DNA of 64,000 nt from Caballeronia mineralivorans PML1(12). Lineage in GTDB: Bacteria > Pseudomonadota > Gammaproteobacteria > Burkholderiales > Burkholderiaceae. The notes beneath the pieces are model-generated. The model searched no databases. It worked only from the letters and a program-made list of their open reading frames with translations, and was not told the DNA's origin. Shown in pieces: positions 17,215 to 24,245 of the stretch; the stretch's first letter is position 1; the number at the start of each line of letters is the position of its first letter. The stretch spans positions 23,984 through 87,983 of the forward strand of contig NZ_AEJF01000163.1 of the NCBI RefSeq assembly GCF_001028175.1, read 5' to 3'. A program made the translations under genes and the position numbers.

Positions 17215-17999
17215 CTAGGGAGCCCAGCTTCGCCGCCTTGCTGGAGAAGTTCTTCATCCAGCGCCTGATGCACCAGCGCCAGGCTAGTGTGCACACGATC
17301 GCATCGTACCGCGACACATTCCGGTTACTGCTGGAATTTGTACAGCGACGCCTGCATAAAGCGCCATCCACTCTGGCACTGGAAGACATCAATGCGCCGC
17401 TGGTAACGGACTTCCTGGATGAACAGGAGCAGGTTCGTGGCATCACGGCTCGAACGCGTAACCTGCGCTTGACGGCAGTGCACTCGTTCTTCCGGTATGC
17501 GGCCTTCGAGATGCCGTCACACTCAGCGCACATCCAGCGTGTGCTGGCCATCCCGGCCAAGCGCTTTAGCCGCGCATTGGTCCCATTCCTGAGCCGACAG
17601 GAGGTCGATGCGTTGCTGGCCGCGCCGGACCAGCAGACTTGGTCAGGTCGCCGCGATCACGCTCTGTTGTTGTTGGCTGTGCAGACGGGGTTACGCCTGT
17701 CCGAGCTGACCGGCCTTGGGCGCGAGGACCTGCACATTGGCGCCGGCGCGCATGTACGCGTGTTTGGCAAGGGGCGCAAGGAGCGTTGCACGCCATTGAG
17801 CAAGAGCACCCGCGCCGTGTTGGCCGCGTGGGTTCGAGAGCCGCCGCGGGCCGAGAATCAGCCACTGTTCCCCAATGCGCGCGGCGGCCGGTTGAGCGCA
17901 CACGGCGTTCACTACCTGCTTCACAAGCATGTCTTAGCGGCCACGAACGAATGCTCTTCACTGAAGAACAAGCGCGTGAGCCCGCATGTGTTGCGACAC
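17211..17999 (+). pseudogene. RIT-1 tyrosine recombinase C, front part (split by RIT-2)
   Basis: The first 263 codons of gene C (MTREPSFAALLEKFFIQRLM onward), with core-binding domain, Arg in TGLRLSELTGL, Lys in FGKGRKER and the start of the H-x-x-R box at HVLRH. The frame breaks exactly there, at the left end of RIT-2. The remainder lies at 21459-21668. Joined, the two parts give 999 nt and 332 residues, the same length as the intact gene C of RIT-2. After the break this frame adds only foreign codons to 18074. Confidence 0.9.
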
Positions 18000-18022
18000 T
18001 ATATGCCCCTCCGAATTGTGTC
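17994..18022 (+). repeat. Left attachment end of RIT-2
   Basis: Target duplication CGACAC (17994-17999) is followed directly by the inverted repeat TATATGCCCCTCCGAATTGT (18000 onward) ending at 18022. Its partner is at 21402-21424, with two mismatches over 23-25 bp. The palindrome seen on the right side is absent here. Confidence 0.85.
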
Positions 18023-18126
18023 TTGTAATCGCGTGACGGCGCGCTTTTTAGGCCAAACGGCCGATGCCAGATAGAGATAATCTTTACTCCTTCCACCCGC
18101 TCCCCACGCCGGGGAAGGAGGTCATT

Positions 18127-19365
18127 GTGAAGTACACCATTCATGATCAGGTCACGCTCTCTCGGGCGCCAGAAGGGCCGCTTGCAGCCCATTTGGTATC
18201 GTTTGCGGATGCAATCTACTCCCAGGGATACAGCGCACAGTCCATGAAGCAGCAGGTACGTATCGCCGCATGCTTTAGTCGATGGCTTAAGAAGACAGGC
18301 GTCAGCGTAAAGGACATCTGCTACGACCGCGCGACACGGTATTTGCGCTATCGCGCCCGACATGTGCAACCTTACCTTGGAGATCGGGCTGCGCTCCGTC
18401 ATCTCATCGATTTTATGCGCAGTGAGGGCGTGATTCCCGTCGAGAAGACAGCAACACGTCGGGCGCCACCTGCGGAGATCTGTGCACAGGCATACGCAGA
18501 GTACTTGTGCGACGCTAAGGCTCTTGCCGCAACGACGGTCATTAATTACGTGCCATTCATCCGCGATTTTCTCCGCCATTGCTTCGGTGACGGGAGGGTC
18601 AACTTATCGCGCCTACGTGCCGTGGATGTCGTGAGCTTCGTGCAGTTCCGTGCACCAAGTTTGCATTTGAAGCGAGCCAAGCTAATGACCACTGCACTGC
18701 GCTCATTTCTACGCTATGCGCGCTATCGCGGCGACGTTACGCTGGATCTGGCTGCCGCGGTTCCGGTCGTCGCCAACTGGTCGATGCCGTCGATTCCTCG
18801 AGCGATTTCTGCTGAGCAGACGCGGCAGCTGCTGGCTAGCATCGATAGACGGACCTCGGTTGGGCGTCGTGACTACGCCATCCTGCTCCTGCTTGCGCGA
18901 TTGGGGTTACGCGCTGGTGAGGTGGCTTTTCTCGAACTCGACGACATCAACTGGAGCGCGGGCCAGGTGAGCGTCCGCGGCAAGGGCGGCCAACGCTGCG
19001 AGCTACCCTTACCCGCCGACGTCGGCAAGGCGATTGCCGCATATTTGCGGTACGGGCGTCCTCATAGCGCCAGTCGCCGCGTATTTTTGCGCACAAAAGC
19101 GCCCATCACAGGTTTTCGTGGGCAAAGTGGCGTCGGCTCCCTCGTCCGAAATTCGCTTCAGCGCGCTGGCATCGACGCACCCACGATGGGTGCCCATCAG
19201 TTCCGCCACGGCCTGGCCACCCAGATGTTGAGCCGTGGGGCTTCGCTCAGCGAGATCGGCGAGGTATTGGGACATCATCATCCACAAACAACGAAGATCT
19301 ATACGTCGGTAGACATCAAGGCATTGCGCACACTTGCTTTGCCCTGGCCGGGAGGTGTGCGATGA
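18127..19365 (+). CDS. RIT-2 tyrosine recombinase A
   Basis: 412 residues from a GTG at 18127, chosen because AAGGAGG sits five bases upstream; the in-frame ATG at 18064 lies in the element's end sequence. Catalytic residues are complete: Arg in LGLRAGEVAFL, Lys in RGKGGQRCE, HQFRH, late His in LGHHHPQTTK and Tyr in KIYTSVD. It aligns over its length with gene A of RIT-1, and the sequence difference suggests an independent arrival, not a recent duplication. ATGA overlap with gene B. Confidence 0.92.
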   Translation: MKYTIHDQVTLSRAPEGPLAAHLVSFADAIYSQGYSAQSMKQQVRIAACFSRWLKKTGVSVKDICYDRATRYLRYRARHVQPYLGDRAALRHLIDFMRSEGVIPVEKTATRRAPPAEICAQAYAEYLCDAKALAATTVINYVPFIRDFLRHCFGDGRVNLSRLRAVDVVSFVQFRAPSLHLKRAKLMTTALRSFLRYARYRGDVTLDLAAAVPVVANWSMPSIPRAISAEQTRQLLASIDRRTSVGRRDYAILLLLARLGLRAGEVAFLELDDINWSAGQVSVRGKGGQRCELPLPADVGKAIAAYLRYGRPHSASRRVFLRTKAPITGFRGQSGVGSLVRNSLQRAGIDAPTMGAHQFRHGLATQMLSRGASLSEIGEVLGHHHPQTTKIYTSVDIKALRTLALPWPGGVR

Positions 19366-20306
19366 ATACACTTCGACACGCCGTTAAGGAGTACATCGAT
19401 CTGAGGCGCAGCCTGGGATTCAAGCTGAGAGAGGCAGGCAATGCGCTACCAGATTTCGTCGCGTTTATGGAACGGCATCGTGCTCCCTACGTTACCCAGG
19501 CACTGGCTCTCGCGTGGGCTCAACAGCCATCGGATGTCCGGCCCGCGCAATGGGCGCAACGTCTGAGCTATGTACGACAGTTTGCGCGCCATCGCAGTGC
19601 TACCGATCTTCGCACCGAGATACCAGCGCCAGGCTTGTTACCGTTTCAACCGAAGCGGGCTAGACCGTATTTATATTCGACCAGCGAGATCTGCGCATTA
19701 TTGCAGGCTGCACTCCAAATGCCATATCGTTATGAACGGGGTGCCCTGCTGCCGTGGACCTATCATTGCCTGTTCGGATTGCTGAGCGTATCAGGAATGC
19801 GTCTGGGTGAAGCGCGCAATCTCGAGCTACAGGACGTGGATCTGACCGCGGGGATATTGACGGTCCGCGGAGCGAAACTAGGCAAGACGAGATTGGTTCC
19901 TTTGCATGCCTCGACCTGCGAGGTGCTCGCAAACTATATCGCAAAACGCCAACGTCATTGGGCGGGGCGACCGGTATCCTCGTACCTGTTCGTGTCGAGC
20001 TGGGGCAACCGGCTGGACAGTGGTCAGATTCATCGCGCTTTCTATGCGTTGTCGCGGCAGATCGGCTTGCGCGGTGAGTCAGACAGTCACGGGCCGCGTC
20101 TGCACGATATGAGGCACGTGTTCGCAACCAACACACTTGTACGCTGGTACCGGTCCGATCAGGATCCCGAGCGTCGCCTACCAATCCTGTCGGCCTACCT
20201 CGGTCATGTCCACGTTGAGGATACGCAGTGGTATTTAAGCGCCTCGCCCGAACTGATGCGTGAGGCTATGCGTCGACTCGAACAACGCTGGGAGGACGTG
20301 CAATGA
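19362..20306 (+). CDS. RIT-2 tyrosine recombinase B
   Basis: 314 residues starting MNTLRHAVKEYIDLRRSLGF. Catalytic Arg in VSGMRLGEARNL, HDMRH for the H-x-x-R box, LGHVHVEDT and Tyr in TQWYLSA. GGGAGG precedes the start. It overlaps the stop of A and the start of C by four bases, so expression of the three is coupled. It is a clear homologue of gene B of RIT-1. Confidence 0.92.
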   Translation: MNTLRHAVKEYIDLRRSLGFKLREAGNALPDFVAFMERHRAPYVTQALALAWAQQPSDVRPAQWAQRLSYVRQFARHRSATDLRTEIPAPGLLPFQPKRARPYLYSTSEICALLQAALQMPYRYERGALLPWTYHCLFGLLSVSGMRLGEARNLELQDVDLTAGILTVRGAKLGKTRLVPLHASTCEVLANYIAKRQRHWAGRPVSSYLFVSSWGNRLDSGQIHRAFYALSRQIGLRGESDSHGPRLHDMRHVFATNTLVRWYRSDQDPERRLPILSAYLGHVHVEDTQWYLSASPELMREAMRRLEQRWEDVQ

Positions 20307-21301
20307 CTACTTCAGCGACGTTCGCTCCACTACTGGAACTCTTCTTCACGCAGCGCCTGATGCAGCAGCGTCAGGCGAGCCCTTACACCATCACCTCCTA
20401 TCGCGATACCTTTCGGCAACTTCTGAAATTCGTGCAGCAGCGTTTGCATAAACCGCCGTCCCGGCTTAACTTCGAAGACATCGATGCGCCTTTGATTGTC
20501 GCGTTCCTCGATGAACTCGAGAAGCACCAGGGTGTCAGCGTTCGCACTCGCAATCTACGCCTCGCGGCAATTCATTCCTTCTTTCACTACGCAGCCCTCG
20601 AAACTCCGGCTCATTCGGCGCAGATCCAGCGGGTGCTTGCTATCCCTAGCAAACGCTTCGCGCGTACACTGGTCCACTTTTTGACGCGCCCTGAAGTCGA
20701 CGCCTTGCTAGCCGCGCCTGATCAAGGCACCTGGTCTGGCCGGCGCGATCACGCCTTTATGTTGGTCGCCGTACAGACCGGCCTTCGCCTGTCCGAGATG
20801 ACCGGTCTCAAACGTGAGGACCTGATCCTTGGCGCAGGCGCTCACGTGCGGGTGATCGGGAAAGGTCGGAGAGAGCGCTGTACACCCATCGCGAGATCCA
20901 CACGCGCCGTACTGAAAGCGTGGTTGCGAGAACCACAACGTGGTGATGGCACGGTTCTGTTTCCCAGCGCGCGGGGTGAACGCCTCAGCGTCCATGGTGT
21001 GCAGTACCTGCTAAACAAGCACCGCAAGACCGCCTGTGAAGTCTGCCCGTCGTTAAAGCAAAAACGGGTCACCGTCCACTGTTTGAGACACACCATGGCC
21101 ATGGACCTTCTGCAACAAGGCGTTCGTCGCTCGGTCATCGCGTTGTGGCTCGGGCATGAATCGGTTGCGACAACGGAGATCTATATCGAAGCGACCCTTG
21201 CGATGAAAGAACAGGCCCTTGAGAAGGCAACTCCGCGACACGGCAAGCCTGGACGCTTCAAGCCGACAGACGAGCTTCTCGACTTTCTGAACAGTCTTTA
21301 G
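20303..21301 (+). CDS. RIT-2 tyrosine recombinase C
   Basis: 332 residues, intact. Core-binding domain, then Arg in TGLRLSEMTGL, Lys in IGKGRRER, HCLRH (H-x-x-R-H), LGHESVATT and Tyr in TEIYIEA. The C-terminal tail KPGRFKPTDELLDFLNSL is shared with gene C of RIT-1. This is the reference for judging the broken copy. About 100 bp of non-coding sequence separate it from the right inverted repeat. Confidence 0.92.
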   Translation: MTTSATFAPLLELFFTQRLMQQRQASPYTITSYRDTFRQLLKFVQQRLHKPPSRLNFEDIDAPLIVAFLDELEKHQGVSVRTRNLRLAAIHSFFHYAALETPAHSAQIQRVLAIPSKRFARTLVHFLTRPEVDALLAAPDQGTWSGRRDHAFMLVAVQTGLRLSEMTGLKREDLILGAGAHVRVIGKGRRERCTPIARSTRAVLKAWLREPQRGDGTVLFPSARGERLSVHGVQYLLNKHRKTACEVCPSLKQKRVTVHCLRHTMAMDLLQQGVRRSVIALWLGHESVATTEIYIEATLAMKEQALEKATPRHGKPGRFKPTDELLDFLNSL

Positions 21302-21401
21302 CGGCCTGAAATTATGTCGGGTAATAACTTGGGCACGTCTGGCACATCTGCTTTCGACACACTCCGTTCGGGTAGATCGTCGAAGTTCAATCGTGCCGCC
21401 C

Positions 21402-21458
21402 GACATAATTCGGAAGGGCATATAGTGCCTTCTATCTCTTGATAGAGATAGTCGACAC
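21402..21458 (+). repeat. Right attachment end of RIT-2
   Basis: Inverted repeat GACATAATTCGGAAGGGCAT (from 21402, running to 21426), then GCCTT and the interrupted palindrome CTATCTCTTGATAGAGATAG (21432-21451, 8-bp arms), one T, then the target copy CGACAC (21453-21458). Across a circular junction ATAGT-CGAC-ACTAT would be palindromic, as for a recombinase core. Confidence 0.8.
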
Positions 21459-21668
21459 ACGACAGCGATGGATCTGCTGCAAGAAGGTGTCGACCCCTCA
21501 GTAATCGCACTCTGGCTCGGTCACGAATCGGTTGAAACCACACAGGTCTACCTGGACGCCAACCTCACATTAAAACAGGCGGTTCTGGACAGGACCACGC
21601 CCCCTAAAGGCAAACCGGGACGGTATCGACCAGATGACCGATTGCTGGCGTTCTTGAAGGGCCTATAG
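21459..21668 (+). pseudogene. RIT-1 tyrosine recombinase C, rear part
   Basis: Reads TTAMDLLQEGVDPSVIALWL and on through GHESVETTQVYLDANL to KPGRYRPDDRLLAFLKGL. It contains the late His (LGHES) and the nucleophile Tyr (TQVYLDA), and completes the piece ending at 17999. There is no start signal, so it is unlikely to be made alone. Confidence 0.88.
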
Positions 21669-21729
21669 GCCACACCTATGTCCCGCGCTGCGCACGGCCG
21701 GCTGATGTCGTCCCGTAAGTCTCGTGCGC

Positions 21730-21764
21730 CACGGGACATAGTTCCGCGCGGGAGATAGTCCAGC
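21730..21764 (+). repeat. Right attachment end of RIT-1
   Basis: 29-bp inverted repeat (21730-21758, ending GCGCGGGAGATAG) identical in inverse to 14908-14936, followed at once by the target copy TCCAGC (21759-21764). Because the target begins TCCA and the left end reads TGGA next to the repeat, the visible inverted match extends to 33 bp. Confidence 0.88.
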
Positions 21765-22549
21765 TTCTTGTGCCCGAGCAGCACCTGGATCACGCGGATG
21801 TCAACCTTCTGTTCCAGCAAGTGCGTCGCGAAACTGTGGCGCAACGTATGCATGGACACGCGCTTGTCGATCTGGGCCGCCTCGGCGGCGGCATGAATGG
21901 CACGGTTCAGTTGATGCGTGCTGAGCGGATCGACGGGATCGAGCCCGGGGAAGAGCCAACCGCCGTCGAGCATCCTGCCCTGGGCACGGGCCACGCGCCA
22001 CCAGACCCGCAGGCGTTCAAGTAGCACCGGCGAGAGCAGCGCGTAGCGGTCGCGGCGGCCCTTGCCCTGTTCGATGCGCAGGGTCATACGCTGGCTATCG
22101 ACATCGCCGACCTTCAGCGCTACCACTTCGCCGGCGCGCAGTCCGGCGCCATAGGCGACCGACAGCGCGGTCTGGTGCTTCAGGTTGCCCGTTGCGGCGA
22201 TGAGCCGTCGTACCTCATCGGGGCTGAGGACGACGGGCAGTGTGCGGGGCACGCGCACGGGCTGCATTCGCGCCATCCGTTCGGGCTCGTGGAGCGTGAC
22301 TTCGAAGAAGAACTTCAGTCCGGTGATCGCGGCGTTCAGCGAGACCGGTGATGTGCCGTGATCGACCAGATGCAACTGGTAGCTTCGCAGATCCTCGATG
22401 GTGGCGGTATCGGGCGAGCGCCCGAGAAACCGGGCAAACTCGCGCACGATGCGCAGATAGGTGGCTTGCGTCTTGGGAGAGAGCTGGCGCATGTGCATGT
22501 CGTCAATCATGCGCTGACGCAGCGGGCTGACACTCGGTTGAGAGGTCAT
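21759..22549 (-). pseudogene. IS91-associated tyrosine integrase, N-terminal part
   Basis: Starts MTSQPSVSPLRQRMIDDMHM at 22549. Shows the core-binding domain, catalytic Arg in AGLRAGEVVAL, Lys in QGKGRRDRY, HTLRH and LGHKKLD. After LGHKKLD the frame runs into the RIT-1 end sequence. The true C-terminus with the Tyr is at 14794-14881. In IS91 relatives of this type the integrase precedes the transposase and is co-transcribed. Confidence 0.9.
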
Positions 22550-22624
22550 GATTCGGCTCCTGCTGGAGAACGAGGCGGATTGCCTCATTCGCCAACATAC
22601 GGAACCGCGCAGCAAACCCCTCAC

Positions 22625-22818
22625 AAACCACCGCGCTTAGCCGGAGCCCCCTACCGCGCGAGCGGTTTCGTCCCCCGAGGTGCAACTGCCGGTCACCTCA
22701 TCGAATTTGCCGTGTGGCCGCTCGGCCGGCCCGATCCCTTCGATGACGCGCTCGAGACTACATCACCACGGGATCGTTTGATTTTCCCAGCGCGCACACG
22801 TCTGGTCGACATCGGGAT
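22625..22818. other. Gap between IS91 element and SDR-type gene
   Basis: About 200 bp. On the minus strand a short open stretch near 22690-22790 (MSTRRVRAGKIKRSRGD...) could be the start of a lost regulator, but it soon hits a stop and no domain is clear. I see no IS91 end signature that I can support. Confidence 0.3.
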
Positions 22819-22839
22819 CCTGTTAGTCCTTTTAATAGG
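22819..22839. promoter_or_regulatory. Operator-like inverted repeat upstream of the NAD(P)-binding gene
   Basis: CCTGTTA (22819-22825) and TAATAGG (22833-22839) form an imperfect inverted repeat (one mismatch) 70 bp before the start at 22909. Its position fits an operator for a lost or distant regulator. Confidence 0.35.
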
Positions 22840-22908
22840 ATGATGTCACTACTTCAACAGAACAAGAAATGGTCGGATAGTTGCGGTGACAACCTGGGAG
22901 ATTTCAAC

Positions 22909-23796
22909 ATGCGCATTTTTCTTACCGGTGCGACAGGCTTTATCGGCGCGACCATCGTTCCCGAACTCATCAAGGCGGGCCATCATGTGATCGGCATGAC
23001 GCGTTCGGACGCGGGAGCCCAGGCGCTCATCAATGCGGGGGCGCAGGTGCATCGCGGAACCCTGGAGGATCCGGAGAGCCTGCGCAGCGGCGCCGCAAAA
23101 GCAGATGGCGTCATCCACACGGCATTCGATCACGATTTTTCAAGATTTGTGGAGAATTGCGAAAAGGACAAGCTTGCGATCGCGGCACTCGGGTCCGCGC
23201 TCGCCGGCTCCGACCGCCCTCTGATCATCACCTCCGGGACCGGCATGGGTAGCGGTGAGCATGGTCAAGCCGCGACCGAAGATGTCTTTAACATCAGTCA
23301 TCCAAATCCACGCATCGCATCCGAACTGGCTGGGAATGCGCTCCTGGAGGCAGGTGTCAACGTGTCGGTGGTACGACTACCTCAGGTTCACAACCCGTTC
23401 AAGCAGGGTCTCATCACGCCGCTCATTGGTATCGCTCGTGAGAAAGGTGTTTCCGCCTTCGTGGGTGAGGGCCGTAACCGCTGGCCGGCTGGCCATCTCT
23501 GCGATGTGGCGCTCCTCTATCGGCTCGCCGTAGAAAAGCGCGAACCGGGGGCACGGTATCATGCGGTCGGCGAAGAAGGGATCAGCAGCCGCGAAATCGC
23601 CGAGGCGCTCGGCCGGGGCCTGAACTTGCCCGTCGTTTCGATCGCCCCGGACGAAGCGGCGTCGCATTTTGGATGGATGGCAATGTTCGTCGGCCTGGAT
23701 ATGCCGGCCTCCAGTGCCCAGACCCAGGCCCGGCTGGACTGGCATCCAATCGGTCCAACGCTCATCGACGACCTCAACGAAGCCCGGTACGCCTGA
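22909..23796 (+). CDS. Extended-SDR NAD(P)-binding oxidoreductase/epimerase-like protein
   Basis: 295 residues from MRIFLTGATGFIGATIVPEL, chosen because GGGAG lies 9 bases before this ATG; upstream in-frame starts have no ribosome site. TGATGFIG is the Rossmann motif of the extended SDR group. The later part (NPRIASELAGN, SVVRLPQVHNPF, GEGRNRWPAGHLCDVALLYR) matches the YwnB/SDR-a5 type seen beside TetR or LysR genes in Burkholderia. The canonical YxxxK is not obvious, so catalysis is uncertain. Substrate unknown. Confidence 0.85.
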   Translation: MRIFLTGATGFIGATIVPELIKAGHHVIGMTRSDAGAQALINAGAQVHRGTLEDPESLRSGAAKADGVIHTAFDHDFSRFVENCEKDKLAIAALGSALAGSDRPLIITSGTGMGSGEHGQAATEDVFNISHPNPRIASELAGNALLEAGVNVSVVRLPQVHNPFKQGLITPLIGIAREKGVSAFVGEGRNRWPAGHLCDVALLYRLAVEKREPGARYHAVGEEGISSREIAEALGRGLNLPVVSIAPDEAASHFGWMAMFVGLDMPASSAQTQARLDWHPIGPTLIDDLNEARYA

Positions 23797-23930
23797 TCAC
23801 CTTCGTTTATTGGCCCGGAGCGGAAACCATTTACGCAGCGGGTCGACGCTCGTCAGGAACAGTTACGGCGGTCAATCAGGTTTTAGCCCGGTCCGTCATC
23901 GCGGCGGACCGAATGTCGGCTTCACAATGA

Positions 23931-24245
23931 TTCTGTTGAAAAAGTCTGCTCTCGAGTAATTCATTAGGTATCCTTTTGATATCGATAGACGAGGAGCGAA
24001 TCGTCATGATGGGTCAATTGGAAAGCGGGCAGGACAAGCTTTTTTACTCGTCCAATATTGACAATCATGTTCTTCGAACCCACCTGCTGAGAGGCATAGA
24101 TCGGGCTCTCGATCTCGACGATCTCCGTTAGCATCTCGCACCTTTCTACAGTCCGATCGGTCGCCTGTCGATTGATCCGGATCTCATGATCCGCATGCTG
24201 ATCGTGGGCTACGGCTACGGCATTCGCTCGGAGCGTAGCTGCCGG
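23931..24245 (+). mobile_element. Remnant of an IS1182/IS5-type (DUF772) insertion sequence
   Basis: TTCTGTTGAAAAAGTCTGCT at 23931 looks like the terminal repeat of this IS group, 75 bp before the transposase start. Only the first ~80 codons of the transposase remain, and the element stops at the sbcC end (about 24236). The 130 bp before it (23797-23930) hold nothing recognisable. Confidence 0.55.
24006..24245 (+). pseudogene. DUF772 transposase N-terminal fragment with internal stop
   Basis: Reads MMGQLESGQDKLFYSSNIDN, then HLLRGIDRALDLDDLR, a TAG in place of the usual Gln codon, then HLAPFYSPIGRLSIDPDLMI and RMLIVGYGYGIRSERS. This is the conserved N-terminal DUF772 domain of DDE transposases. 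The catalytic DDE part is gone. Confidence 0.75.

Larger units (their letters stand above)
18000..21452 (+). mobile_element. RIT-2: second recombinase trio, inserted in gene C of RIT-1
   Basis: Three intact recombinase genes (18127, 19362, 20303) lie between imperfect inverted repeats at 17998-18022 and 21402-21426. CGACAC occurs on both sides (17994-17999 and 21453-21458). The right end carries an extra interrupted palindrome CTATCTCTTGATAGAGATAG (21432-21451) between the inverted repeat and the target copy. It is 3.45 kb and in the same orientation as RIT-1. Confidence 0.9.
14882..21758 (+). mobile_element. RIT-1: recombinase-in-trio element inside the IS91 integrase
   Basis: A recombinase-in-trio element carries three overlapping tyrosine recombinase genes between inverted repeats. 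Here genes A (15032), B (16273) and C (17211) overlap by ATGA junctions. The 29-bp ends at 14908-14936 and 21730-21758 are perfect inverted copies. Flanking TCCAGC copies lie at 14876-14881 and 21759-21764. Its C gene is interrupted by RIT-2. Without RIT-2 it would be about 3.4 kb. Confidence 0.9.
13606..22549 (-). mobile_element. IS91-family element split by nested recombinase trios
   Basis: Span given from transposase stop to integrase start; true ends lie outside but I could not identify ori and ter ends. Contents from right to left on the minus strand: integrase N-terminal part (21759-22549), inserted RIT-1 (14882-21758, itself containing RIT-2), integrase C-terminal part (14794-14881), transposase. 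Without the insertion the element would be about 2.1 kb of coding sequence. Confidence 0.85.
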
